DNA from: Bidens hawaiensis
Lineage: Eukaryota; Streptophyta; Magnoliopsida; Asterales; Asteraceae
Assembly (NCBI GenBank): GCA_021521415.1
Contig: JAIQDT010001119.1
Location: forward strand, 1 to 64,000
Direction: 5' to 3'
DNA length: 64,000 nucleotides
Shown here: one piece after another, positions 10,700 through 20,290 of the stretch
Numbering within the stretch: position 1 is the stretch's first letter
Layout: each line of letters starts with the position of its first letter
The notes under the pieces: generated by a model
Seen by the model: the letters and a program-made list of their open reading frames with translations, nothing else
Databases searched by the model: none
Told to the model about the DNA's origin: nothing
Program-made: the position numbers and the translations under genes

Positions 10700-13600
10700 A
10701 TGGCCACTAACAATGCAAACACCTCTACCCATAACACCCGTAACCTATCCTTAAGAACCATCCTTGAAAAGGATCGTCTAAACCATAATAACTTTATGGA
10801 TTGGTATCGCAACTTGAGAATAGTTCTCAAACAAGAAGAGATATCATATGTCTTAGACGATCCCATTCCCGATGAGCCTAACGTGGAAGATGAGGAGGCT
10901 TATAACGATTGGGTCAAGTACACCAAAGATTCGGTGCAAGCCTCTTGCCTCATGTTGGGGACTATGATTCCCGAAATCCAAAAGGATTTCGAGCATCATG
11001 GGGCATACGACATGATAACTCAATTGAAGGAAATGTTCCTTCAACAAGCTAGAGCGGAACGTTTCGAAACGGTTCGAGCGTTTCATGCATGTCGTATGGA
11101 GGAAACCCAAAGCGTCTCATCGTATGTCCTAAAGATGAAAAGCTACATCGAAAAGCTTCGTAGGTTGAATTGTCCCGTGTCTAATGAGTTGGCTACGGAT
11201 TTGATCCTCAACTCTTTGACCAAAAGGTTTGAAACCTTTGTCCTGAATTATAACATGAATGGGTGGGACAAAAGCATTGGTGAGCTTCACGCAATGCTAA
11301 GAACGGCCGAAGCGGGAATGGGTAAAAGGGTTTTACCCGTTCTAACAATCAATGAAGGAAAAAGGGGACATAACTCCAACCCCAAAGCAAGTGTTGCTAA
11401 GGGCAAGGGCCACGTCCAAGGAAAGGGAAAGAGGAAAGCCATCACGCCCATCAAACCGAAGGAAAAGAAGCAAAAGGTTGCGGCGCAAGATCCATGCTTT
11501 GAGTGTGGAGAGATAGGTCATTGGAAAAGGAATTGTCCGACCTATCTCAATGCGTTAAAAGATAAGAGGGATGCGGGGCATACCTCAGGTATTATCTTTA
11601 CTATACATATTGAACTAAATGTTATTTCTTCAAATACATGGGTACTTGATACCGGATGTGGAACTCACATTTGCAATTTGTTGCAGGGGTTCAAAAGAAG
11701 TAAACAACTCAACAAAGGGGACATTAGTCTCTCTATGGGCAATGGAGCAAGAGTTGAAGTCCAAGCCCAAGGAGACTACATATTAAAGCTTCCAAGTGGT
11801 TTGGAAGTAATTTTGAAGAATGTTTTGTATGCTCCTAAGTTAAGGAGAAACATTATTTCCGTGTCCCTTTTAAAACAATGTGGCTTTGATCTTAAATTTA
11901 TAGATTATGATATTCATGTTTTGATGAATGGCATGTTTTATTTTAAAGCTATACCCATGAATGGTATATATGAAATAGATCAAAGTGGTATGTCACATAG
12001 TAGTTCAATGTACAATGTCAGCACCAAGAAACTCAAGAAGGACTTGGGTGATTCCTATCTTTGGCATTGTCGCCTTGGACATATAAGCAAGAATCGCATG
12101 CAAACTCTTCGCAAGAGTGGTATTCTAGAAACAAATGAGTATGATTCATTTGATGTATGTGAATCTTGTTTACAAGGCAAAATGACAAAGCAACCCTTTA
12201 ATAAAACTTTTGAAAGGTCAAAAGAATTATTGGGTATCATACATTCGGATGTATGTGGTCCTTTTAGACCAATGACTAGGAATGGTGAAAGATACTTCAT
12301 TACCTTTATTGACGATTATAGTCGATATGGTTATGTGTACTTATTGAAACACAAAGATGAAGCTTTTGAAATGTTCAAAGACTTCAAAACTGAAGTAGAA
12401 AGACAACTCAAGACCACAATCAAAGTACTTCGTAGTGATAGAGGAGGTGAATACCTAAGTGGTGTTTTTCAAGATCATCTTAAGAGTTGTGGAATTATTT
12501 CACAACTTACTCCACCTGGAACACCACAACATAATGGTGTGTCTGAAAGGAGAAATCGTACCCTATTAGATATGGTTCGATCGATGATGGCTAGAAGCAC
12601 TTTACCTCTATCATTTTGGGGCTATGCTTTACTTTCCGCTGTTCGCATATTGAATATGGCTCCAACCAAGAAAGTGGAGAAGACACCTTATGAAATATGG
12701 CATGGAAAGGCTCCATCGCTATCATTCTTAAGAGTTTGGGGTTGTGAAGCTTATGTAAAGCAATACACCCCAAACAAATTAGAAGTCCGATCCACTAAGT
12801 GTATCTTTATAGGTTATCCTAAAGATGATTTAGGATATTACTTTTATGATCCTAGTGAGCAAAATGTTATTATTGCTCGAAAGGGTGAGTTCTTGGAAAC
12901 TAAGTTCCTTAAGGAAGGAACTAATAGTAGAACAGTGAAATTTGATGAGGATCAAGAATCACAAGATGATACACAATTGGTTGATACTAGCACTCAACAA
13001 GAGATTGTTGAAAGTGATCAAGTGGTTGATCAAAACACACAAAACGTTCGCAGATCTGGTAGAGTTAGCAATCCACCTGAAAGATATGGATTTTTTATAG
13101 AAGGTTGCTACGTGGTAGATTCGGATGAACCAACCACATACCGTGATGCAATGTCCAAGAATGATTGCGACAAGTGGCTTGAAGCCATGAACTTTGAGAT
13201 GCAATCCATGTATGACAACCAAGTTTGGGAATTGGTTGAACCACCACTCAACTCCAAAGCTGTTGGAAGTAAGTGGGTTTTCAAAAGAAAAACTGATATG
13301 CATGGAAACTTGGATACTTATAAAGCAAGACTTGTAGCTAAGGGTTTCACTCAAACTCAAGGGGTTGATTATGATGAAACTTTTTCGCCTGTGGCAATGC
13401 TAAAGTCTATTAGGATATTATTTGCCATAGCTGCACATTATGATTATGAAATTTGGCAAATGGATGTCAAGACCGCTTTCCTAAATGGATATCTTGAGGA
13501 AGATGTCTATATGGTTCAGCCTGAAGGTTTTGTCGATCCGAAACATCCTAATAAAGTATGCAAGTTAAAGAAATCAATCTATGGATTGAAACAAGCATCT

Positions 13601-14710
13601 AGAACTTGGAATCATCGTTTTGATGAAGAAATCAAAAATTTTGGATTCATCAAGAATGCTGATGAGGCTTGTGTGTATAAGAAAGCTAGTGGGAGTATAA
13701 TTACCTTCTTAGTATTGTATGTCGATGACATTCTACTATTTGGAAATGACATTCCAACCATGGAAAGCGTTAAGGCTTGGCTTGGAAGTAGATTTTCCAT
13801 CAAGGATCTTGGTGAAGCTGCCTATATTTTGGGAATAAAGATCTATAGGGATAGGTCAAGGCGCTTGATAGGTTTGAACCAAAGTACATACATTGATAAG
13901 ATCTTGAAAAGGTTCAAGATGGAAAACTCCAAGAAAGGTTTTGTACCTATTCAAAGAGGGACCATATTGAGTTCAGCTCAATGTCCAAGCTCAAAGGGTG
14001 AGCAAGAGATGATGAAACAAATCCCATATGCTTCTGCTATAGGATCCATCATGTATGCGATGATATGTACAAGACCGGATGTGTCATGCGCTTTGAGCAT
14101 GACAAGCAGATACCAACAGAATCCAGGAAACAGTCATTGGATGGCTGTTAAGAACATATTGAAATACCTTAGGAGAACTAAGGATATGTTTCTGATATAT
14201 GGATCTGGTGAGGAGGAACTCGCTATAAAAGGTTACACGGATGCGAGCTTCCAAACTGATCGAGATGATTCTCGATCACAGTCTGGGTATGTGTTCACTC
14301 TTAATGGAGGAGCTGTCTCTTGGAAGAGCTCAAAACAGGAAGTGGTAGCATTGTCCACTACAGAATCAGAATACATCGCCGCTTCATTGGCAGCTCAGGA
14401 AGCTGCATGGTTGAAGAAATTCATTACTGATCTAGGGGTGGTCTCTTCCATTCAAGACCCCCTAGAAATCTTTTGTGACAACGAGGGTGCGATTGCACAA
14501 ATCAAGGAACCTCGTTCGCACCAAAAGACAAGGCACATAGAGCGGAGATTCAACTACATAAGGGATGAAGTTGAAAAAGGAAAGATATGTATTCGCAAAG
14601 TTGGAACTGATCAAAATCTTGCGGATCCATTCGCGAAGCTCCTAGAAAGACCGAAACATGAGCGTCATGCGAGTGGCTTAGGACTTCGATATTCTAGTAA
14701 TTGGATTTGA
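10700..14710 (+). CDS. Intact Ty1/copia gag-pol polyprotein of element B (1,336 aa)
   Basis: The single frame has the normal copia order. It encodes gag with a DWYRNLRIVL-type N terminus, a CCHC knuckle CFECGEIGHWKRNC (near residue 266), protease DTGCGTH (near 317), a GAG-pre-integrase HCRLGH block (near 454), and an integrase core with D in FIDDYSRYGY (near 538), D in SDRGGEY and E in NGVSERRNR (near 617). Reverse transcriptase RVT_2 follows with YVDDILLF (near 1,007), then RNase H with TTESEY (near 1,220) and FCDNEGAI. All catalytic residues I can check are present and the length is typical. The protein packages, reverse-transcribes and integrates element RNA. It is the only complete, uninterrupted polyprotein in the window. 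The exact copia lineage is not certain. Confidence 0.97.
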   Translation: MATNNANTSTHNTRNLSLRTILEKDRLNHNNFMDWYRNLRIVLKQEEISYVLDDPIPDEPNVEDEEAYNDWVKYTKDSVQASCLMLGTMIPEIQKDFEHHGAYDMITQLKEMFLQQARAERFETVRAFHACRMEETQSVSSYVLKMKSYIEKLRRLNCPVSNELATDLILNSLTKRFETFVLNYNMNGWDKSIGELHAMLRTAEAGMGKRVLPVLTINEGKRGHNSNPKASVAKGKGHVQGKGKRKAITPIKPKEKKQKVAAQDPCFECGEIGHWKRNCPTYLNALKDKRDAGHTSGIIFTIHIELNVISSNTWVLDTGCGTHICNLLQGFKRSKQLNKGDISLSMGNGARVEVQAQGDYILKLPSGLEVILKNVLYAPKLRRNIISVSLLKQCGFDLKFIDYDIHVLMNGMFYFKAIPMNGIYEIDQSGMSHSSSMYNVSTKKLKKDLGDSYLWHCRLGHISKNRMQTLRKSGILETNEYDSFDVCESCLQGKMTKQPFNKTFERSKELLGIIHSDVCGPFRPMTRNGERYFITFIDDYSRYGYVYLLKHKDEAFEMFKDFKTEVERQLKTTIKVLRSDRGGEYLSGVFQDHLKSCGIISQLTPPGTPQHNGVSERRNRTLLDMVRSMMARSTLPLSFWGYALLSAVRILNMAPTKKVEKTPYEIWHGKAPSLSFLRVWGCEAYVKQYTPNKLEVRSTKCIFIGYPKDDLGYYFYDPSEQNVIIARKGEFLETKFLKEGTNSRTVKFDEDQESQDDTQLVDTSTQQEIVESDQVVDQNTQNVRRSGRVSNPPERYGFFIEGCYVVDSDEPTTYRDAMSKNDCDKWLEAMNFEMQSMYDNQVWELVEPPLNSKAVGSKWVFKRKTDMHGNLDTYKARLVAKGFTQTQGVDYDETFSPVAMLKSIRILFAIAAHYDYEIWQMDVKTAFLNGYLEEDVYMVQPEGFVDPKHPNKVCKLKKSIYGLKQASRTWNHRFDEEIKNFGFIKNADEACVYKKASGSIITFLVLYVDDILLFGNDIPTMESVKAWLGSRFSIKDLGEAAYILGIKIYRDRSRRLIGLNQSTYIDKILKRFKMENSKKGFVPIQRGTILSSAQCPSSKGEQEMMKQIPYASAIGSIMYAMICTRPDVSCALSMTSRYQQNPGNSHWMAVKNILKYLRRTKDMFLIYGSGEEELAIKGYTDASFQTDRDDSRSQSGYVFTLNGGAVSWKSSKQEVVALSTTESEYIAASLAAQEAAWLKKFITDLGVVSSIQDPLEIFCDNEGAIAQIKEPRSHQKTRHIERRFNYIRDEVEKGKICIRKVGTDQNLADPFAKLLERPKHERHASGLGLRYSSNWI

Positions 14711-15463
14711 TCTATTTTGTATTTACGTTTAAAAGACTTTTGTAATTTAACTCTTTTATATGATTATGGAATCTTGAGTTAAATTCTAATTTTGCATGTT
14801 TAATCCATGAATAAGTTATCTTATTCTAAAAGTCCGTAGTCGATCACATTTGTGGGAACAAATATGAAGCAAGACTATTATGAACTAGGATTGGTGGATA
14901 TTCATAAGGAATGAATATGGAGCATAGGTTTGCTGCCAAGGTTCATAGATATTTGTGGGATACGAATATTGGACTGACCCGCTCTCAATATTACTACATG
15001 GAGTCAATGGACCTGATCATTAGTAATTTTGAGTAAAGGAGAATTTCATATTATCCTTAGACCTGAGATGTATACTGGGTCTTGATTTTCACCAAGTATT
15101 ACACTTTGACTCTCCCCTTCGCTATTCGTGAAAGATGGTACATAAGGATGAGCTCAGGTGGAGTATAAAGTGATAGTGAGAGGCGTATACAGTCAAGATG
15201 GAATTTGTTCCTCTTATGTGTTGAGAGTTTAGATGTCTAAGGCCTGATAAAGTTGAATTGTAAAGAGAATGATCGCCTATGTCTCTTAGATCCAACATGA
15301 CATCTAGTAACAAAGGGATATAATGATAGATTCACCTAAACCATATCAAGTAAGGGACTTGAAGGGATGATGTTATTGAATGGCACTTCGTCAAACACAT
15401 TAGGGGTGGTGAACTGTTGTTAGGCGGTATTCACCACTTGCATTAATTTTCTATGTATCTCGT
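14711..15463 (+). other. 3' untranslated region of element B
   Basis: Non-coding sequence between the polyprotein stop and the polypurine tract. Nothing beyond short AT-rich stretches and unassigned text is seen. Confidence 0.8.
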
Positions 15464-15476
15464 GCAAGTGGGAGAT
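15464..15476 (+). other. Polypurine tract of element B
   Basis: GCAAGTGGGAGAT directly precedes the 3' LTR. Such a purine-rich stretch primes plus-strand DNA synthesis in copia elements. Confidence 0.88.
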
Positions 15477-16377
15477 TGTTGGAATTACGTATACCCGAGA
15501 CACATACTTATACTAATGTGGCTAACTGTGTTTGATCCAAGTCGGGTCATACCCAATAACAAGCTAGACGACACCAAATGTATTCCTTTAATGATTTGAT
15601 CATTTAAACGAATACCGAACACTACGTGTTTAGAAAATTGGTTTTCTAAACAAACACACTTGAGGATTTAAATAAATTATCTGGATAATTTGTTTATATA
15701 AATTAATTATTTAATTGGTTAAATAATTATATAAATGTATGTACATTTTATAAAAATGAGTTTTATAAAATGAATGGAGATGTTTTAAATGGTTAAAACA
15801 AAATACAAAAAAAAAAAAAAAAAAAAAAAAAAGAAAAACAAACAAAACCGGCCACCCATGTGGGGGTGGTGGTTTTACCCAATCAAAATTTAGATGCTCT
15901 TTGCATATTAACAAGGGCTCTCTTTTTGATCCTCCATTCAACTCACATGCATTTGTGTCTTGTCCATTTTTGAATTTCAAGTGCAAAAATATCTCTCTCT
16001 TCCTCTCCAAAACTCACGGCCACTTTGGCCAAAGAAAGGGGGTGTTTTGTGAGCTTGATTCAAGTGTTCTAATCCTAGCAACAAGTTGGTGTTGTTGTTT
16101 AAAAGCTTGGGGTATCAAAAGCTTGAGGGTTTCTCCTTTGCAACCTTGCCATTTGAAGACATTATCTTCTTCATCCACCTACATCTTCTCATAAGGTATA
16201 AGAAGGTACAATTTACTTTTGTGAGCATCTTGTTCTTGTAATATTGATCCTTGTTCTTTGGGTTTTAGTTTTAACATAATGGTATGTTCATAACAAGTTT
16301 TAAAATCTTAGCTTCCGTTGCGTTTTCATGTTAAAATGGTTAACTTGAACTTTGATAATCTTGTATAAAACCCAACA
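15477..16377 (+). repeat. 3' LTR of copia element B (901 bp)
   Basis: Near-perfect copy of the 5' LTR. The only differences I see are a shorter poly-A run and one base near 16316. It is followed by AGGCG. Confidence 0.95.
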
Positions 16378-17045
16378 AGGCGAACTTAGCAGGAAAGCGA
16401 AGTTGAGGATAACTTCGCTTAGGCGAACTTATGAGGCAAGCGAAGTTGTGAATAACTTCGCTTAACCTTATATCTCACCAGCATCCATATGATCTTCAAC
16501 TACTCAACATCAAGTGATCTGTTTCATCACAAAACCACCTTGACAGAATCTAACACATGACCATTAATTAATCTGAAGCATCTTCAATCACCAGGGATAA
16601 CGATCAGGAACATAAACACTTTAATTCCCGGTTAAATCCAACTTGTTCCAGAATCTTCACTCTAATAAATATGCATCACGTTTCAGGATCCAATTCTCGA
16701 ACGCCTTGAAAATAACATAAATAATATGCTCTGACCGCAATCCAGTAATGACGAAAAACCTTCAGTTCAATTTGACTTTCTTCGGTTGGTCACCACGAAC
16801 AACAACAATTTCCTTTCCCACAAACACCCGAATATGTGTCAATATCCAGTTTCAAACAATATCCCATTCACAACCTCAACTCCAAATCAGAGTTGACACG
16901 TATTTGTTCACACGTAAGACCAAAAGATAACAAGATCACTCGTTGATGGAACAACATCTTCGGTCTCACAATAATCGTGTACACCTGGCCGTACAGACGA
17001 AAACTCCAAAATACGCTTTTTTTTTTTTTTTTTTTTTTTTTTTTT

Positions 17046-17228
17046 CGTTAACTTCGCCTAAAGTTAACATCGCCTGGCCATAACTTCGCCTGGCTATAAC
17101 TTCGCCTAAAGTCAACTTCGCCTGTTCATAACTTCGCTTCTCCTTATATCTTCGCTGAAACCCTACGAACAGTGACGGCAACTTCGCCTGATGAACAGCA
17201 ACTTCGCCTGATGAACAATTAACTTCGC
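17046..17228 (-). repeat. Direct-repeat cluster of AACTTCGCC words in the A leader
   Basis: Words such as TAACTTCGCCT recur about every 15-25 bp on the plus strand, nearly all in one orientation. The same word forms the hairpin stems of the A LTR (17706-17835). Length and spacing are irregular and no coding frame is kept. Confidence 0.85.
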
Positions 17229-17312
17229 CTGAAGAACTGTTCGGCCAGAAACGCACAGAAACGTGCCAAGAACACCAAAACGCAGATCTCGAACCATAGC
17301 GTAAGAGCCTAA

Positions 17313-17325
17313 GGCTCTGATACCA
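17313..17325 (-). other. Primer binding site of element A (initiator tRNA-Met)
   Basis: The minus strand reads TGGTATCAGAGCC two bases from the LTR end. Confidence 0.93.
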
Positions 17326-17543
17326 CTTGTAAGTCCCCCCGGGGCGTCGGCGATCGATACGAGATCCGCACGAGGTCTAGGAGTGCGGAATCCTCCTAGA
17401 CTCGTTTATGGTGTACAGACGAATAACACAAACACGTACACGATCAAATACACAAACAAATACTAGAACGGGATAAACAAATCTGCAGATTCATATTTAA
17501 AATAATCACGTTACATACCGTAACAAAAACAGAAAACACGACT

Positions 17544-17570
17544 GACCCGAGGTGAGCTCTACCTCGGGTC
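17544..17570. repeat. GC-rich hairpin in transcribed part of the A LTR
   Basis: Arms GACCCGAGGT and ACCTCGGGTC flank a seven-base centre. The hairpin lies downstream of the TATA box in sense, so it would be in the RNA. It is unchanged in both K LTRs (46337-46363 and 48074-48100). Confidence 0.8.
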
Positions 17571-17705
17571 GTCTCACACGACTCTAGTCTCTTACTCTCT
17601 CTCAATAAACAAGCTGCTCAAACACACACTGATTTCTAGATTAATCTAAAACTAAACATGACACAACAATATATAGACCAAACATTCTCGGGCCTGGGCT
17701 TCAGT

Positions 17706-17835
17706 AGGCGAAGTTGTGCTAACTTCGCCTAAGGCGAAGTTGTGATAACTTCGCCTAAGGCAGAAGTTGTTACAACTTCTCCGTTGGCGAAGTTGTTCTA
17801 ACTTCGCCTAAGGCGAAGTTGTGCTAACTTCGCCT
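17706..17835. repeat. Tandem array of five short hairpins in the A LTR
   Basis: Perfect inverted repeats of the form AGGCGAAGTT-n5-AACTTCGCCT occur at 17706-17730, 17732-17756, 17786-17809 and 17811-17835, with a shorter variant at 17762-17780. Stems are 8-10 bp and loops about 3-5 bases. The array lies about 30 bp upstream of the TATA box in sense. It is kept with four hairpins in each K LTR. Confidence 0.9.
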
Positions 17836-17888
17836 GTGGCGTTCCGCTGGTCAGAATTGCATAGCGACGGTCACAAAATGCACCAACA

Positions 17889-20290
17889 TTTCTGGTCCTA
17901 ATGACAGGATTTGTTTTGACAAGTCAAAAGCAATTTGCTACAATAGTCAGCAGCCGGGACATTTTTCAAGAGAAGCAATCAACCAAGAAACTTTCAGATA
18001 AATCAGTTCCAGAATCAACAGCCAAGATGACAGCAGCAATACCAACAAAATCAGCCAAGATTCAATAACAACAACTTCAACAACTACAATCCCAACTTCA
18101 ACAAATTTTAGCCGCAAATGAAAAATCAACATCAAGGTATGCAACAAAATCAAGGTTTTCAAAGGACCAACAATCAAAACCTTCAAACTGTTCAAAACAA
18201 CTCTATCCCAGCCAACCAAAATCAACCCAGAAATCAAGGAAATGTGGCTATGACTACACAATATGAATGTAATTTTGATTGGAGCAATCATGAAGAAGAC
18301 ATTGATGATGATATCAAGAGGGCAAATGTGGCATTCATGGCCTTGATTGAACCATCATCTCAGGTACACTCTGCTCCTACTGTTGACTTAAATGAAATTA
18401 TTAATGATTTGAAAATGAAAGTAGGCAAGCTACAAAGTGAGTGTTTTAGGAAACAAAGTATCATCAATGGGTATGAGTCTAGTAAGCTGATCAGTGAAGA
18501 AAAGATTAAAAGCTTGGAAGATGATTGCATGATCAGTTACAGAACTCAAACCAGATACATCACTGAGATAGATGGATTAAAGAAAATGCTAGTTGAAGAA
18601 AAGGTGAAGAATACAAAACTGCAAGTTGAAAATGAATTCTTGAAGAATTTGATCTCCACTGGAAATATTTATGGAATTCTGAATCAAGTGAAAGAAGAAG
18701 ACAAATACAAAGTAGTTCCACCTCCATTCAACAACAATTTATGCCCAAAGTTGACAAATAGAAGAGAGATGCCTATCTGCAACAATCAAAGAAGTGTTTG
18801 ATGATAAAAGAGAATTTGTTGATTTGTACAAAAATGTTGAGGTGAATGCAGAAGGTGAATTTGGTGTGAAAGAAGAGTTGAAGGAAGAGAAATCAATTGG
18901 AGTACAAGTCTCTGAGGATGACTTTGATTCTGATGATCTCAATCAAGATGATTTGAGTGATTTGAGTGATCAAATCAAAGATGAACAGATCAAGGAAGCT
19001 GAAAGAGGAAGAAGATATAAGAAACCAGAATATATGACAAACTATCTTTGTATCCACCTGTCTCACCTAGAATGAAGAAATAGAATGAAAAAAATGAGAA
19101 GAGAGCATGTTTCTTATGACAACTCTGAAATGAAGAAGGTAAGTTACAATGCAGTCAGGCTACCAAGCAGGGCTGTATTGGAAAGGATAAAGAAAAACAA
19201 CAAGAAGAAAGTATTTGAAACTGTTGAGATTGAGAACTTTATCCCTATTTATCCAGTCTTTTCTAGTCTTGAAGTACTGGACATTGGAGAAGTGGAAACA
19301 TTGGAAGAATATGAAAAGAGACAGTCAAGATACAAAGAAAGTAGTGATGTGGAACCTATGATTATGGACAAAATTGTCTTTGTCAAAAGCAAGGTTGAAA
19401 GACAAGACATAAAGATTGAGGAGTTTGTACCCTTCTCTATTGATTTTGATAGTTTAAAGACTCAAAAGACACTTGGAGTCAAAGCACCTAAACCAAGTGA
19501 AAGATTCAAGAAAGCAAGTGAACATGAAAAATATGTAGGAAAGGTATGTTGCAAAAAGTGTGATGAGTATGGTCATCACACTGACTCATGTAATTAGAGA
19601 TTCAAATTTAAACCCTTTCATGTCCCAGATGAAACAAAGTATGGACAAGACTTTGTTTTGAACAAGCAGAAGTATGATGCATACCTGGGAAAAGGAAAGG
19701 TGTGTGAAAATGAGACCATAGATGAAGATGATTTGCAATCAAATGAGAAGATAAGGAATGAAATTAAAACCGATGTCAAAACAAAGAAATCTGTGACAAA
19801 ATCAGTAAGGAGAAGCAAGTCTCCTAAGAAGTATGAGAAGGTTGTAAAAAGGGGTGTTCAGCCATTAAGAATTATTCCAAGCAAGGATACACAATCAGTA
19901 AAGTCTGATAGCTCTCAAGGCTCACCTAGCAGTAGAAAGACAAGAAAAAAGGTGTCTTCTCAAGAAAGAAATCAACAGAGCTGACAGGTGATGAGAAGTT
20001 CTTGTTAAAACAAGGATATGAACCAGAAAGATTTCTTTGGAAACCTAAGGTTAAGACAGAAGTTGGAAGAACTACTGATGTAAGAGGATGACAATGCATC
20101 AGAAAAATCACAAGTCACAACCTCATTTGTAAAAACTCCAAGAGAGTGTGGATATGAAACTGATAACTCAGACAATGTTGAGTTAACTCATGAAGAACCT
20201 GAACCAACAACACTCACTTCTAGTGCAACCACTGAAATTGAAACTGATGAGTTGCAAGTTGAAATGACTTGCACTTCATCACCTAACTAA
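17889..20290 (+). pseudogene. Extended gag of copia element D, with stops and frameshifts
   Basis: The first segment encodes a decayed first CCHC knuckle (17920-17980) in which the second and last cysteines are replaced. A stop follows, then an asparagine/glutamine-rich linker and a predicted coiled coil (18390-18700). Next come an acidic region (18860-19000) and a second knuckle CKKCDEYGHHTDSC that ends at a TAG/TAA-type stop near 19597. A lysine-rich tail (19658-19984) and a last segment end in TSSPN and TAA (20288-20290). At least three frameshifts or stops separate the open pieces (18118-18801, 18794-19075, 19085-19597, 19658-19984). Gag would form the particle; this copy cannot. Confidence 0.82.

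Larger units (their letters stand above)
8154..16377 (+). mobile_element. Element B: complete Ty1/copia retrotransposon with target duplication
   Basis: B has two LTRs (8154-9057 and 15477-16377), a primer site, a 1.6 kb leader, one intact polyprotein frame, a 3' untranslated region and a polypurine tract. It is bounded by the perfect five-base duplication AGGCG (8149-8153 and 16378-16382). The LTRs appear to differ by one substitution (T near 8997 against G near 16316) and a few bases in a poly-A run. B therefore looks recent and possibly still able to move. It splits the leader of A. Confidence 0.96.
16378..17327 (-). other. Leader of element A, LTR-proximal part
   Basis: In sense this follows the LTR and primer site of A. 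It contains about ten direct copies of TAACTTCGCCT-like words between 17046 and 17228, and a run of about 29 T (17017-17045; A in sense). About 600 bp (16480-17010) is closely matched by 47010-47540 in the non-autonomous element K, for example the text around CACCAGGGATAACGATCA. It contains no gene. Short frames here are repeat artefacts. Confidence 0.85.
6519..17888 (-). mobile_element. Element A: SIRE-like Ty1/copia retrotransposon, 5' part, interrupted by B
   Basis: Sense order on the minus strand is LTR (17888-17328), tRNA-Met primer site, leader (17327-16378), inserted element B, rest of leader (8153-7962) and gag (7961-6519). Gag is then cut by element C. Protease, integrase and reverse transcriptase lie beyond C and outside the window. 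The leader halves on both sides of B share the repeated word AACTTCGC. The LTR end at 17888 abuts the gag of D, so A inserted into D; TTCTG-side bases beginning TTTCT at 17889 would be its target duplication. Confidence 0.85.
17328..17888 (-). repeat. 5' LTR of copia element A (561 bp)
   Basis: The plus strand runs TGTAAGTCCCCCC ... ATGCACCAACA. In sense it starts at 17888. Landmarks in sense order are a five-hairpin array (17835-17706), a TATA box CTATATATTG (about 17677-17668), a GC-rich hairpin (17570-17544) downstream of it, and a 9 bp-stem hairpin (17401-17375). It matches both LTRs of K over its whole length, so A and K are one family. Confidence 0.92.

Noticed and set aside
17309..17327. 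A tRNA gene near the primer sites
   Set aside because: Only 12-14 bases complementary to a tRNA 3' end are present, with no cloverleaf.
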